Positions 1 through 7,874 of a DNA stretch of 17,574 nucleotides are shown here, piece by piece (position 1 is the stretch's first letter; each line of letters starts with the position of its first letter). The stretch covers positions 1-17,574 of the forward strand of contig CAYHCQ010000073.1 in the NCBI GenBank assembly GCA_964355115.1, given 5' to 3'. The notes below the pieces were generated by a model. It was given only the letters and a program-made list of their open reading frames with translations. It searched no databases and had not been told where the DNA came from. The position numbers and the translations under genes are program-made. This DNA comes from JANXZO01 sp964355115 (GTDB lineage Bacteria; Bacteroidota; Bacteroidia; Bacteroidales; FEN-979).

Positions 1-233
1 TGATCGAAAACACCAAGGTAATCACCTGCGGTCCGCCGATCATGATCAAATACACGATACAGTCGCTCCTGAAGCTCGGATTTGCCGACAAGGACATCAT
101 CACCACCCTGGAGATGAAGATGCAGTGCGGCCTCGGAAAATGCGGCCGGTGCAACATCGGCTCCACCTATGTATGCAAGGATGGACCCGTCTTCACTAAT
201 GAACAGCTGAAAAGTCTGCCCGACGAATTCTGA
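1..233 (+). CDS. FAD/NAD(P)-binding [2Fe-2S] electron-transfer subunit, C-terminal part (hydrogenase gamma / PyrK-like)
   Basis: The reading frame is open from the window edge (first full codon at base 3), so the N-terminal flavin and most of the nucleotide-binding domain lie outside. Seen directly: a CGPPIM loop, the usual end of the NAD(P)-binding half of ferredoxin-reductase-like proteins, followed by a helix and a four-cysteine cluster motif (CGLGKCGRC, then YVC seven residues on), ending with DGPVF. This pattern is typical of gamma subunits of group 3 NiFe (sulf)hydrogenases, anaerobic sulfite reductase subunit B and the dihydroorotate dehydrogenase subunit PyrK, where it binds one [2Fe-2S] cluster and passes electrons between NAD(P)H and a partner. 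The 'CGLGKCGRCNIG' and 'YVCKDGPVF' wording fits the hydrogenase-gamma group best. The partner subunits are not visible; upstream genes would decide. The gene ends 9 bp before the convergent MFS gene. Confidence 0.8.
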   Translation, partial: IENTKVITCGPPIMIKYTIQSLLKLGFADKDIITTLEMKMQCGLGKCGRCNIGSTYVCKDGPVFTNEQLKSLPDEF

Positions 234-242
234 TCCCGTTTG

Positions 243-1577
243 TTATACATTAGCCGGAGTTAACCTCCGCTTTAAAAGAAGCAGGAAGAACCCCAGGCTG
301 ATCACGAAGAAAACGGCGATCATCAGCACCCCTGTGCGCATCCCGCCGGTGATGGTGTTCATCAGTCCGAACAGGACCAGACCGCAAACTGTGGCCAGCT
401 TTTCCATCACGTCGTAAAAACTGAAATAGGAGGTATGGTCGGTGGTTTCAGGGAGCATTTTCGAGTAGGTCGACCGGGCCAGCGCCTGCGATCCGCCCAT
501 TACGAACCCGATGAAAACGGCCGCGATCACGAAACCCCTTGCAGTCTCAATGGTGTAGGCCCCAAAGCAGATAAAGATCCAGATAACGACAGATATAATA
601 AGCGCGCGGAAATTCCCGGTCAGTTTCGACAGTCTGGAGAATGACCAGGCACCTGCCACGCCGACGAACTGGATAAGCAGGATTGTCGGGATGAGAACCT
701 CATCGGAGAGCTTCAGCTCCCTGGCGCCGAAAGATGCTGCCATAAACATCACAGTAAGCACACCCATCATCATGAAAAGGAACCCGGTCAGGTAACAGCT
801 CATGTTGAACGACTTGCGGATCTGGTTAAAGACAGTCATAATTTCCCTGTACCCGCTTGTAATCACATTTTCTCTTCCTGTCTGGTGGCGAAAGGTATAT
901 TTTGGGAGCCTCAGGAATGTGATCTGGGCAAATCCAATCCACCACAGGCCTACAGTAAGAAATGAGATGCGGGCAGGGAGCGACGACCCCTCGGGAATTC
1001 CGAAAAACCCCGGGAACTGGATCATCCAGATGTTGAACAGAAGGAGCACGACCCCACCCATGTAACCCATGGAGTATCCGCGGGCAGAGATCTTGTCCTG
1101 GTCCCCGGGAGCTGCAATGACGGGAAGGAATGAGTTATAGAATACGATGCTGCCCGCGTATCCCAGGGTTCCGAGTCCGAAGGCGATCACTCCCAGGGCA
1201 AGGTGATCATGGTCGAAAAAAAAGAGAACCATACATGATACCGACCCGATCAGGGTGAATATCTTCATGAAGGTTTTCCGGCGGCCAGTATAGTCGGCCA
1301 GTCCGCTGAAAAGGGGTGAAAACACCCCTACGATTAAATAGGCGGCCGCAACGGTGTAGGAATAAAGCACGCTGTTGAGCATTTTCAGGCCAAAGAAGTT
1401 GACCATGCAATCATTTCCATTGCAGGTTACTGCATTGTAATAGACCTGGAAAATGGCAGAGGAGATTGTGAGTTGATAAACGGAATTCGCCCAATCGTAC
1501 ATTACCCATCCCCTGATCACTTTGGGATCTCCCTGTTTGATGGCAGTGCTGCGGGAAGAGTTGGATACGGATTGCAT
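243..1577 (-). CDS. MFS transporter, UMF1 (Atg22-like) family
   Basis: This is a 444-residue polytopic inner-membrane protein with about 12 hydrophobic segments. The N-terminal signature GWVMYDWANSVY (around residues 23-34) is the hallmark of the UMF1 family of the major facilitator superfamily, related to the yeast vacuolar effluxer Atg22. A second MFS-type stretch, SGLADYTGRRK, lies after the early helices. Bacterial UMF1 substrates are largely unestablished, so none is assigned. The start is the ATG at 1577, 27 bp downstream of the sensor kinase stop, with no hairpin or Bacteroidota promoter motif in that gap, so it is probably the last gene of the SBP/kinase operon. The family is widespread in Bacteroidota, so the linkage to a kinase may be incidental. 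It ends 9 bp from the convergent upstream gene, and no terminator is seen between them. Confidence 0.85.
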   Translation of the reverse strand: MQSVSNSSRSTAIKQGDPKVIRGWVMYDWANSVYQLTISSAIFQVYYNAVTCNGNDCMVNFFGLKMLNSVLYSYTVAAAYLIVGVFSPLFSGLADYTGRRKTFMKIFTLIGSVSCMVLFFFDHDHLALGVIAFGLGTLGYAGSIVFYNSFLPVIAAPGDQDKISARGYSMGYMGGVVLLLFNIWMIQFPGFFGIPEGSSLPARISFLTVGLWWIGFAQITFLRLPKYTFRHQTGRENVITSGYREIMTVFNQIRKSFNMSCYLTGFLFMMMGVLTVMFMAASFGARELKLSDEVLIPTILLIQFVGVAGAWSFSRLSKLTGNFRALIISVVIWIFICFGAYTIETARGFVIAAVFIGFVMGGSQALARSTYSKMLPETTDHTSYFSFYDVMEKLATVCGLVLFGLMNTITGGMRTGVLMIAVFFVISLGFFLLLLKRRLTPANV

Positions 1578-1604
1578 TTACCGGGTATAAATGTTTTTTT
1601 AAAG

Positions 1605-3593
1605 TCAGCTCTTCGGTAAATATTTTTCAAGGATCACGAATAATTTATCCCTTAAAATGGGTTTGGCAAGATAGTCGTCGCATCCGGCGGCAAGACATTT
1701 TTCACGGTCACCGGCCAGGGCAAATGCCGTTGTTGCAATAACCGGAATACGGACCCCCTTTGACTTAAACTTTCTGGTCGCCTCATAACCGTCTATTTCA
1801 GGCATTTTCATGTCCATTAATATTAATGAGATTTCAGGATGTTCAGCCTGAATTTCTAATGCCTCGCGACCATTCCCCGCCAACAATAACTTTATCCCGG
1901 TACTTTTCAGGGCATGGCGGATCAACAAGGCATTATCCTCAATATCCTCAACCAGGAGCAACGTTTTACCCGACCAGATGTGGGATTCATTATAACTTTC
2001 CGGAACAGGTCCGATCGGGGAAGCTATTGCAGATTCCACAGGAATGTACGGAATAGTGAAGGAAAATGTACTGCCTTTTCCGGGTTCTGATTCTACCCAG
2101 ATCGTTCCACCCATCATTTCAACAAAAGATTTTGTGATGGCAAGTCCCAAACCTGTTCCGCCAGACCTGGGAGAAGGAGTCGATTCAGCCTGGCGGAAAC
2201 GGTCAAAGATGACCTTGTGAAGTCCGGAGGCAATCCCAATGCCAGTATCAGCCACCCGAAAAACCAGGTTTTGTTCCTCTCTCCTGAATGACAGGCCGAC
2301 ACTGCCGGAGGAGGTAAACTTAAGCGCGTTGCCTAACAGATTGACAAGTATCTGACGGAGTTTGGCAGGATCACAATAAACAAATGAGTCGCGGTCGCTC
2401 AGGTTCTTTTGAAAGGAGAGTTTGAGGTTGCGTTTCTCCGCCTGGGGTTGAAAAAAAAGCATCAGTTCTTCCGCCAATTGGTTCAATCCTGCTATTTCAG
2501 AGGCAACCGTCATCTGGCCTGCCTCGATTTTTGAAATATCAATGATATCACTGATGATATCAAGCAGCTGATGAGAACTTTTATGGATTATTGAAACGAA
2601 TTTGTCCCGCTCATTTTCTGAAAGGTCTTTTTCTTTAAGCAGCTCGGTAAAACCAATAATCCCATTCATGGGTGTTCTGATCTCGTGCGACATATTGGCC
2701 AGAAATGCAGATTTAAGTTTGTCGCTTTCCTCCGCTTTATCCTTTGCTTTTTGTAGTTCCGCTTCAATCTCTTTCCGCATATTGATCTCCCGGTTGGCTG
2801 TTTTCAGCGCCTCCTGAACTTTATTTCCCTGGGAGAGCACCTCTTCGGCCATCCGGTTATAAGCCTCTGCGAGTTCCGCCAGCTCTCCGTTTCCCGAAAT
2901 TTCTAAACGGGCATCCTGTTTTCCCGAACCAAATTGGTTGATGGTCATCTGAAGATACTTCAAAGGCCGCGACATCCAGTGCCGAAGGGCAATAAGCAGG
3001 ATCGCCATGAGAACCAAACCGGCAGCCCACAGGTAAATGGCCCGCAATATCAGAACAATTAACTGATTATTTCTAAGGTTTGTCAGGTCATACTCCGTGT
3101 ACAAAACACCGATTTTCTGCGATCGCAACTCTCCGGGGTGGGCCGCCTGTATAATGGGTTCATAAACATAGATATGATATCCATCTTCCGAGAGATGGAT
3201 CTCCTGTATATTCGTATGTTGAACAGATTTCCAGGCAGCTGTATCAAACGATGGAAGGGGCTTCTGAACCGGCTGGCCATTCCATTCAAGCTGGGAACCG
3301 TTAAGTATGGTACCCTTGTCGTCAAGCAGCACGATTGCTTGCACATCACCGGAGATGTTCAGATCGGAAATCTCATCATCTATCAACTCGTAGTGGTTCT
3401 TACTGAAATACTGTTCAATCCTGTGGCCAACTCGTGTATGACGTTCCTTTATCTGTGCCACTGTGCGGGTTTCAATGAAAGTCCGGAAATCATTATACTG
3501 TTGCAGGGTGAATAGAACGAGTAACAGCGTAAACCCTGAAAAAATAGAAAACGGCACCCAGAATTTCAGTTTGATCGTTCTGATTTTACTCAT
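1605..3593 (-). CDS. Membrane hybrid sensor histidine kinase with C-terminal receiver domain
   Basis: A 662-residue inner-membrane kinase. Order: TM1 (about 11-31), an extracytoplasmic sensor region (about 32-177, unclassified), TM2 (about 178-204), HAMP linker (about 205-257), coiled coil, HisKA with phospho-acceptor H303 in NMSHEIRTPMNG, and HATPase_c with N422 (LLGNALKF), DTGIGI (449-454) and GGTGLGLA (478-485). A receiver domain follows (about 543-660) with acidic pair E549/D550, phospho-acceptor D594 in LILMDMKMPEIDG, T621/T622 and K644. All catalytic residues are present. There is no DNA-binding output, so signal must pass to an HPt protein or distant regulator, or the receiver is a phosphate sink. 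The ATG overlaps the stop of the solute-binding protein gene (ATGA, 3590-3593), which points to translational coupling. The periplasmic region plus that lipoprotein suggests ligand sensing through the binding protein (inference). Confidence 0.93.
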   Translation of the reverse strand: MSKIRTIKLKFWVPFSIFSGFTLLLVLFTLQQYNDFRTFIETRTVAQIKERHTRVGHRIEQYFSKNHYELIDDEISDLNISGDVQAIVLLDDKGTILNGSQLEWNGQPVQKPLPSFDTAAWKSVQHTNIQEIHLSEDGYHIYVYEPIIQAAHPGELRSQKIGVLYTEYDLTNLRNNQLIVLILRAIYLWAAGLVLMAILLIALRHWMSRPLKYLQMTINQFGSGKQDARLEISGNGELAELAEAYNRMAEEVLSQGNKVQEALKTANREINMRKEIEAELQKAKDKAEESDKLKSAFLANMSHEIRTPMNGIIGFTELLKEKDLSENERDKFVSIIHKSSHQLLDIISDIIDISKIEAGQMTVASEIAGLNQLAEELMLFFQPQAEKRNLKLSFQKNLSDRDSFVYCDPAKLRQILVNLLGNALKFTSSGSVGLSFRREEQNLVFRVADTGIGIASGLHKVIFDRFRQAESTPSPRSGGTGLGLAITKSFVEMMGGTIWVESEPGKGSTFSFTIPYIPVESAIASPIGPVPESYNESHIWSGKTLLLVEDIEDNALLIRHALKSTGIKLLLAGNGREALEIQAEHPEISLILMDMKMPEIDGYEATRKFKSKGVRIPVIATTAFALAGDREKCLAAGCDDYLAKPILRDKLFVILEKYLPKS

Positions 3594-4567
3594 GGAGTGG
3601 GTATTGGCAAAAATTCAGGTTCAGCAACCTTTTGAAATGTGAATGAATGCCGGAGTAATTTCCGTTTAAGCATAACTGACATCAGATTCTGCGCTGTGGT
3701 GTTGAGTTTTGGAGAATCACCCAGCAGATAATCAGCATTTTCCTCAAGACCCGGTATTTTTATTCCATCGAACTGCGGTAACGGATCTTTACCGAGACGT
3801 TTCTCCATGAGCAGTGAAGCCTCCCGGGGATGTTTTCTGAAGTACTCCAATGCACGAAAATACCCTGATAGCAACGCTTTGAGTTCCTCTTTATGGGTTT
3901 CCATGATTTCAGCCCTTACGACCAGAACATCGAGTATGCGCCCGGGAATCTGAGCGCTGCTGAATAAAATTTTAGCGCCTTCCTTGAGAAGCTGGCTGCG
4001 AATGGGCTCATAAGTTGCTACAGCATCAACCTGATCCGACTTATAGGCCCGGAAGTGAGCGTCAATTGACATTTCGACCCGTTGAATTTCGCTGATCTGA
4101 ACTCCACCCTCTTCAAGGGCAGCATCAAGAAGAACAGCGCTTACAGTCGAGTTTTCAAATCCGATCCTCTTTCCCTTCAGCCCCTGCAGGTCGTTGATAC
4201 CCGGTTTGGCCATGAGCACATCACCACCACACGATTCATCAAGGACCAGAATAACCCGTAAATTGATGTCGTCCTGGAGGAGGGTCAATACCTCATCAAG
4301 TGTCAGGCACCCGCTTTCAATTGAACCATTGCGGAGATTACGGGTTACCACGGCCGTAGAAGGGACCTCCACAAGCCGGATGGAAAAGTCGTTAAAGTAC
4401 CCCAGGTTCCTTGCCAGGTATAGCATCTCATAGCCCGGCCATAAATTCGTTGCCACGCGCAGGAGCGGTTTTTGGCGCATGCATCCGGGAATAATTACAA
4501 TTCCTGCAACCAGAATTATCAGGATACCTGCATTGCAGAAACCCCGAAACCAACGTTTTATCAGCAT
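3590..4567 (-). CDS. NMT1/SsuA-like periplasmic solute-binding lipoprotein, no ABC partner genes
   Basis: From the ATG at 4567 the product has 325 residues. An upstream in-frame GTG at 4600 exists, but a promoter-like TATATTTG (4609-4616) would put the transcript start at about that codon, so the ATG is preferred; it also gives a normal lipoprotein signal (basic MLIKRWFR, hydrophobic core, IPGC with Cys29 as lipid site). The mature part looks like the NMT1/SsuA/NrtA family of type-2 periplasmic binding proteins: it opens with LRVATNLWPGYEMLYLARNLGYF, and has a hinge-like GLKGKRIGFENSTVS segment and DAVATYEPI, a motif common in nitrate/sulfonate/thiamine-precursor binding proteins. The ligand cannot be read from sequence. 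No permease or ATPase gene lies beside it; instead its stop overlaps the start of a sensor kinase. A role as ligand receptor for that kinase is more likely than import (inference). Confidence 0.85.
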   Translation of the reverse strand: MLIKRWFRGFCNAGILIILVAGIVIIPGCMRQKPLLRVATNLWPGYEMLYLARNLGYFNDFSIRLVEVPSTAVVTRNLRNGSIESGCLTLDEVLTLLQDDINLRVILVLDESCGGDVLMAKPGINDLQGLKGKRIGFENSTVSAVLLDAALEEGGVQISEIQRVEMSIDAHFRAYKSDQVDAVATYEPIRSQLLKEGAKILFSSAQIPGRILDVLVVRAEIMETHKEELKALLSGYFRALEYFRKHPREASLLMEKRLGKDPLPQFDGIKIPGLEENADYLLGDSPKLNTTAQNLMSVMLKRKLLRHSFTFQKVAEPEFLPIPTP

Positions 4568-4608
4568 GGTATATGGATTTATTCTACTGAGAATCCACAC
4601 TTTTTAAA

Positions 4609-4616
4609 CAAATATA
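4609..4616 (-). promoter_or_regulatory. Bacteroidota-type -7 promoter element (TATATTTG) for the SBP/kinase operon
   Basis: Read on the minus strand the bases are TATATTTG, a full match to TAnnTTTG. It sits in the 35-68 bp gap between the YciI-like gene and the solute-binding protein gene, and predicts transcription starting near 4602. No clear -33 TTTG was found. It favours the ATG at 4567 over the GTG at 4600 as the start. Confidence 0.5.
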
Positions 4617-4635
4617 CATATAAATGTATTTCAGG

Positions 4636-4947
4636 TCAGGATATCTTTCCTGCGGTAGATGAACCCACAAACTCCCTGAACCCCTCTGCAAAACTTTTCA
4701 CTTCAAACTCAATTACCGAATATTCGGCAACGCCATGGATGGCATACGGGTCCTCCTTCATAAAATCCATGGCTTCACTTTTTGATGCGGCATTCATCAG
4801 AATAAATCCCCCGGTACGTGGCACCTGCGGACCGGAACAGATGGTGATCCCTCTGTCATACAGGGTTTTCAAAAATGCGCGGTGGGCCGGAAGGTACTCA
4901 TCAACGACTTCGATGGGTTTCAGGTAAACGGAGTGAACAGCAAACAT
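4636..4947 (-). CDS. YciI-like (YCII-related domain) small protein
   Basis: A 103-residue soluble protein without signal peptide. It has the ferredoxin-like alpha/beta layout of the YciI (YCII-related) family: an initial strand MFAVHSVYLKP, then YLPAHRAFLKTLYDRGITICSGPQ with the conserved H of the 'H..(Y/F)L' segment, GGFILMNAASKSEAMDFMKEDPY (the 'G....a.s.eea..f...DP(f/y)' part), and a final strand. Family members are thought to act as small lyases or dehydrochlorinase-like enzymes or as binding modules; no substrate can be assigned. The ATG at 4947 lies 16 bp after a TACCTTTG promoter element. It is on the same strand as the SBP operon downstream, 68 bp from its ATG, but a separate promoter-like site lies between, so co-transcription is uncertain. 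Confidence 0.85.
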   Translation of the reverse strand: MFAVHSVYLKPIEVVDEYLPAHRAFLKTLYDRGITICSGPQVPRTGGFILMNAASKSEAMDFMKEDPYAIHGVAEYSVIEFEVKSFAEGFREFVGSSTAGKIS

Positions 4948-4963
4948 AGGATCGATATTTAAG

Positions 4964-4971
4964 CAAAGGTA
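4964..4971 (-). promoter_or_regulatory. Bacteroidota-type -7 promoter element (TACCTTTG) for the YciI-like gene
   Basis: The minus strand reads TACCTTTG, an exact TAnnTTTG match, 16 nt upstream of the ATG at 4947. The predicted leader is about 10-12 nt. The same eight bases recur before three other genes in the window. Confidence 0.6.
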
Positions 4972-5028
4972 AAAAAGTTGGTATAACTAATTTTTTCATT
5001 TCTTCCAGCTAAATATGAGAACTTGTTA

Positions 5029-5036
5029 TATATTTA
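5029..5036 (+). promoter_or_regulatory. Possible -7 promoter element (TATATTTA) for the membrane protein/L,D-transpeptidase operon
   Basis: TATATTTA differs from TAnnTTTG only in the last base. It lies in the AT-rich divergent gap after the YciI-like gene and about 45 nt upstream of the ATG at 5082. No better plus-strand match is visible in this gap. The call is tentative. Confidence 0.3.
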
Positions 5037-5081
5037 TTGCAGGAAAACAGACACTTAAATATCCACCTAAAACCAATCGCC

Positions 5082-5660
5082 ATGTTCGCAAACACGGGCA
5101 CCTTTTCATTCCTGTTCTACGGAATCTTTATTGCTGTTACGATAGCAGCAATGCTGGTAGCATTTTACCTGATAAAAAATGGTAAAATCGAAGCTGCCCG
5201 GCTCGATAAAATGATCGACCTTTTCAAGTATGCAATTGTATCCACTGCCCTGGCAACGGTTACCCTGGTGGTTTCCGACATGTTCAAGGAGCGTACGCAG
5301 GATGTTAAGGAGCTTGAATATTTTGACAAATATGTTGATGATGTAAAAAATGTGGAGGGTGTTCAGGAACGGTTGCTGTTGTCGAAATACCTCGCCATTG
5401 TGGCCCCCAGCGGAGAGCTGAAAAAGTCGTGGAGCAACTATTATGATTCGGTGAAGGTTGAGTACAGAGAGTATCTGAAGCTGAAGAAAGATGCGCTGCA
5501 ACTCGACTCACTATCCAATCCTACCATCATGCAGAAGGCGCAGAGAGACCAGATTCACGAGAAGATCAGGCTGAATGAGTCGCCGCTTGTTTCGGTCTCC
5601 AGGATTTCGGATGACAGGAAGAACCCGGACGTATCTCCTGGAGTAGAAAAAAAGAAATGA
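5082..5660 (+). CDS. Uncharacterised two-TM membrane protein coupled to an L,D-transpeptidase
   Basis: A 192-residue protein from the ATG at 5082; the frame extends to a TTG at 5037, but that sits in the promoter-like region and would add a polar stretch before the first TM. There are two hydrophobic segments, about residues 8-31 and 48-66. The short loop between them carries K32, K35, R40 and K43, so by the positive-inside rule the N-terminus and the roughly 125-residue C-terminal tail should face the periplasm (inference). The tail is charged and helix-rich (DMFKERTQDVKELEYFDKYVDDVK and on) with a lysine-rich end. I do not recognise a family. Its stop overlaps the ATG of the YcbB-like L,D-transpeptidase (ATGA, 5657-5660), so the two are probably made together and the protein may anchor or regulate that enzyme. 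Confidence 0.75.
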   Translation: MFANTGTFSFLFYGIFIAVTIAAMLVAFYLIKNGKIEAARLDKMIDLFKYAIVSTALATVTLVVSDMFKERTQDVKELEYFDKYVDDVKNVEGVQERLLLSKYLAIVAPSGELKKSWSNYYDSVKVEYREYLKLKKDALQLDSLSNPTIMQKAQRDQIHEKIRLNESPLVSVSRISDDRKNPDVSPGVEKKK

Positions 5661-7252
5661 GAAAATCATTCTCTTTTATCGCCATTTTACTGCTCCTGGC
5701 AATGGCTTGCGGCTCCTGCAGGTTCCAGGGAAAGAGATCTGCTTCAGGCAAGGACCATCACCTGCGCGGTGCCATCAACCAGCACAGCAACCTGCCTTTC
5801 GACAGCAACTTCCTCAACACCTTCTACCGCGTTTTTCCGGAACTGACCCGGTACAAAAAGGAGGTGGTGCAGGTATACCGTGCTCATGACTACCATTATA
5901 TCTGGTTTGATAACAGCGGAGTGGTGGAGTTCGGCATTTCACTGTACAACAAAGCTGTCGATCTGAATTCCGAAGGGATTTCATCACAATTCCCATACCA
6001 GGAAGATCTTGACGGTGTTTTCGGAATCGACGAGGAGCTTTCACTCACTTCAACCGAGACCGAAATTATGCTCACCAACCTGTATCTTTTTTATGCAGAG
6101 AAAGTAATTAACGGGGTGGATGAAGATTCCACTATGGCTATTGGCTGGCTGCTTCCGCGCAAACAGCTCTCTTACACCGGCCTGCTTGATTCGATCATGC
6201 TGAACCCGGCACTGCTCAACCGCGACGACAGCGCTCTGTTCATCCAGTATTACAAGCTCCGCGATGTGCTGAAACGGTACAGGGAGATAGAGAAAAAGGG
6301 AGGATGGAATACGATAGATCTTGATCCAAAACTAACATCCTACAAACCGGGAGATTCGGCAAAAGCGATTTTACAGATCAGAGAGCGTCTCTTTGTCACT
6401 GGCGACATCAAACAAAACAACGGGAGCAATCTATATGACGATGAACTTGTGGCCGCAGTCGAAAGATACCAGCTGCGCAACGGATACAACTCCGATAAGC
6501 TGATCTTCCCGAAACACATCCGCGAGATGAACGTACCCATCAGCGAACGGATAAAAAAAATTATTGTTAATATGGAACGTTGCCGGTGGATATCACCTGG
6601 CTTTAGCAGAGCGCAGGAGTACATCGTTGTGAATATTCCATCCTTTAAATTAACCATGGTGCGCAATGGGAAAAACGAATTCGAATCGCCTGTGGTCGTG
6701 GGGGCCACTATGACGAAGACGGTTATTTTCAGCGGAATGCTGAGTTATATTGTGTTCAGTCCTTACTGGAACCTGCCGCAGAGCATCATCAACAAGGAGG
6801 TTAAACCGGGGATGAAGAGGAACCCGCATTATCTGGAGAAGCACAACATGGAATGGAATAACGGGCAGGTACGCCAAAAACCGGGAAAGAACAACTCCCT
6901 GGGGCTGGTCAAGTTCATCTTTCCGAACGTCGATGACATCTATATGCATGACACACCGGCCAAGAGCCTTTTCGAAAGAGAGAAGAGGGCATTCAGCCAT
7001 GGCTGCATCCGTGTGGGAAGACCCAGGGACCTGGCCATCGAAATCCTGAAGGATGACCCTGCCTGGACTCCGGTAAAGCTTGATGCCGCAATGAATGCAG
7101 GGAAAGAGAGTACTGTCGTGCTGAAGAAAAAAATTCCGGTTTACATTGGCTATTTAACAGCCTGGGTTGATATGAAGGGCAATATCAACTTTTATGATGA
7201 TATTTATGAGATGGATGATAAACTGGCTGAATTGATGATCGCTGATCAATAG
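5657..7252 (+). CDS. YcbB/LdtD-type L,D-transpeptidase, probable lipoprotein
   Basis: A 531-residue enzyme that would form 3-3 (L,D) cross-links in peptidoglycan. The N-terminus has a basic start, a hydrophobic core and AMACGSC, with Cys18 or Cys21 as possible lipid site. An L,D-transpeptidase scaffold region (about 40-220) is followed by a peptidoglycan-binding-like segment (about 222-280; AILQIRERLFVTGD... VAAVERYQLRNGY) and a YkuD catalytic domain (about 315-480). Catalytic motif: H431 in MHDTP and H448-G-C450-I-R452 in FSHGCIRVGRP, with C450 the acyl-accepting nucleophile. A long insertion (roughly 360-410) containing PYWNLP fits the YcbB group. E. coli LdtD is 615 residues; this one is shorter. 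Translation is coupled to the membrane protein before it (4-bp overlap). It ends 9 bp before the convergent NlpC/P60 gene. Confidence 0.93.
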   Translation: MRKSFSFIAILLLLAMACGSCRFQGKRSASGKDHHLRGAINQHSNLPFDSNFLNTFYRVFPELTRYKKEVVQVYRAHDYHYIWFDNSGVVEFGISLYNKAVDLNSEGISSQFPYQEDLDGVFGIDEELSLTSTETEIMLTNLYLFYAEKVINGVDEDSTMAIGWLLPRKQLSYTGLLDSIMLNPALLNRDDSALFIQYYKLRDVLKRYREIEKKGGWNTIDLDPKLTSYKPGDSAKAILQIRERLFVTGDIKQNNGSNLYDDELVAAVERYQLRNGYNSDKLIFPKHIREMNVPISERIKKIIVNMERCRWISPGFSRAQEYIVVNIPSFKLTMVRNGKNEFESPVVVGATMTKTVIFSGMLSYIVFSPYWNLPQSIINKEVKPGMKRNPHYLEKHNMEWNNGQVRQKPGKNNSLGLVKFIFPNVDDIYMHDTPAKSLFEREKRAFSHGCIRVGRPRDLAIEILKDDPAWTPVKLDAAMNAGKESTVVLKKKIPVYIGYLTAWVDMKGNINFYDDIYEMDDKLAELMIADQ

Positions 7253-7261
7253 AAAACATGC

Positions 7262-7753
7262 TCATTTTGTACCGATCACATCGATGCATTTGTAAAACCG
7301 TCGTTTGTATCCAGCTGAGCCCAGGTCGCTGATGGTAACGCTGTACGCCTTTCCCGACGAGGCATGAATAAACCTTGACTTCATTCCGTTCGCCTCGCAG
7401 ATAATTCCCACGTGGCCGATGTGGGTGTTGTCTTTGTACCCGTAAAAGACCAACACGTCGCCTACTTTGAACTCTTCTGGTTTCAATGCGGTTCCCAGAG
7501 ATTTGTATTCGCGGGAACTCCGCGGCAGAGCGACATCGAATTTCTTAAATACAAAATAGACAAATCCCGAACAGTCAAACCCTTTCTTCGGATTGGTACT
7601 TCCCCTGAGGTAAGGTGTACCCAGGTACTCTTTTGCGATTGTGATCACGTCGGTTCTGTTGATTTCCGGCGCCTGGTGTGATCCTGTTCTTTGCGCGAAC
7701 AATGAGAGGGCAGGCAGGAAAATGACGGAAAGAACAAGTAGTTGCTTCAACAT
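7262..7753 (-). CDS. Secreted NlpC/P60 (C40) peptidoglycan endopeptidase
   Basis: A 163-residue single-domain cell-wall hydrolase of family C40, which typically cuts the D-Glu-diaminopimelate bond of stem peptides. It has a Sec signal peptide (MLKQLLVLSV..., likely cut after SLFA-Q). The NlpC/P60 core shows all three catalytic positions: C61 in FDCSGFVYF, H114 in HIGHVGI and H130 in FIHASSG. LRGSTNPKKGFDCSG and FKVGDVLVF are typical flanking motifs. There are no SH3b or LysM targeting domains, so it is a minimal form. The ATG at 7753 lies 20 nt downstream of a TACCTTTG promoter element. It converges on the YcbB-type L,D-transpeptidase and its promoter region is shared back-to-back with the YkuD_2 gene. 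Confidence 0.95.
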   Translation of the reverse strand: MLKQLLVLSVIFLPALSLFAQRTGSHQAPEINRTDVITIAKEYLGTPYLRGSTNPKKGFDCSGFVYFVFKKFDVALPRSSREYKSLGTALKPEEFKVGDVLVFYGYKDNTHIGHVGIICEANGMKSRFIHASSGKAYSVTISDLGSAGYKRRFYKCIDVIGTK

Positions 7754-7773
7754 CCTTATGGAGAATTATCACC

Positions 7774-7781
7774 CAAAGGTA
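7774..7781 (-). promoter_or_regulatory. Bacteroidota-type -7 promoter element (TACCTTTG) for the NlpC/P60 gene
   Basis: The minus strand reads TACCTTTG, 20 nt upstream of the ATG at 7753, predicting a leader of about 14-16 nt. No convincing -33 element was found. The divergent gap 7754-7874 carries one such site facing each way. Confidence 0.6.
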
Positions 7782-7862
7782 CGAAACTGTCACTTGCGGC
7801 GTTTGAAGGATATGGTTTTCCCTGCCGGCTGTTTTAAATATGTAAGTTACTAAATATATGCG

Positions 7863-7870
7863 TACCTTTG
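7863..7870 (+). promoter_or_regulatory. Bacteroidota-type -7 promoter element (TACCTTTG) for the YkuD_2 gene
   Basis: TACCTTTG ends only 4 nt before the ATG at 7875. As transcription usually begins a few bases after this element, the message would start at or within a base or two of the start codon, that is, be leaderless. Confidence 0.6.
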
Positions 7871-7874
7871 TAAT

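Noticed and set aside
243..4567. A complete ABC import system with the solute-binding protein
   Set aside because: Only an exporter-type ABC half-transporter (10218-11984) is in the window; it is distant, of type-I exporter layout, and on its own promoter.
4598..4600. GTG at 4600 as start of the solute-binding protein
   Set aside because: It lies at the predicted transcript start of TATATTTG (4609-4616), and the ATG at 4567 gives a better lipoprotein signal peptide.
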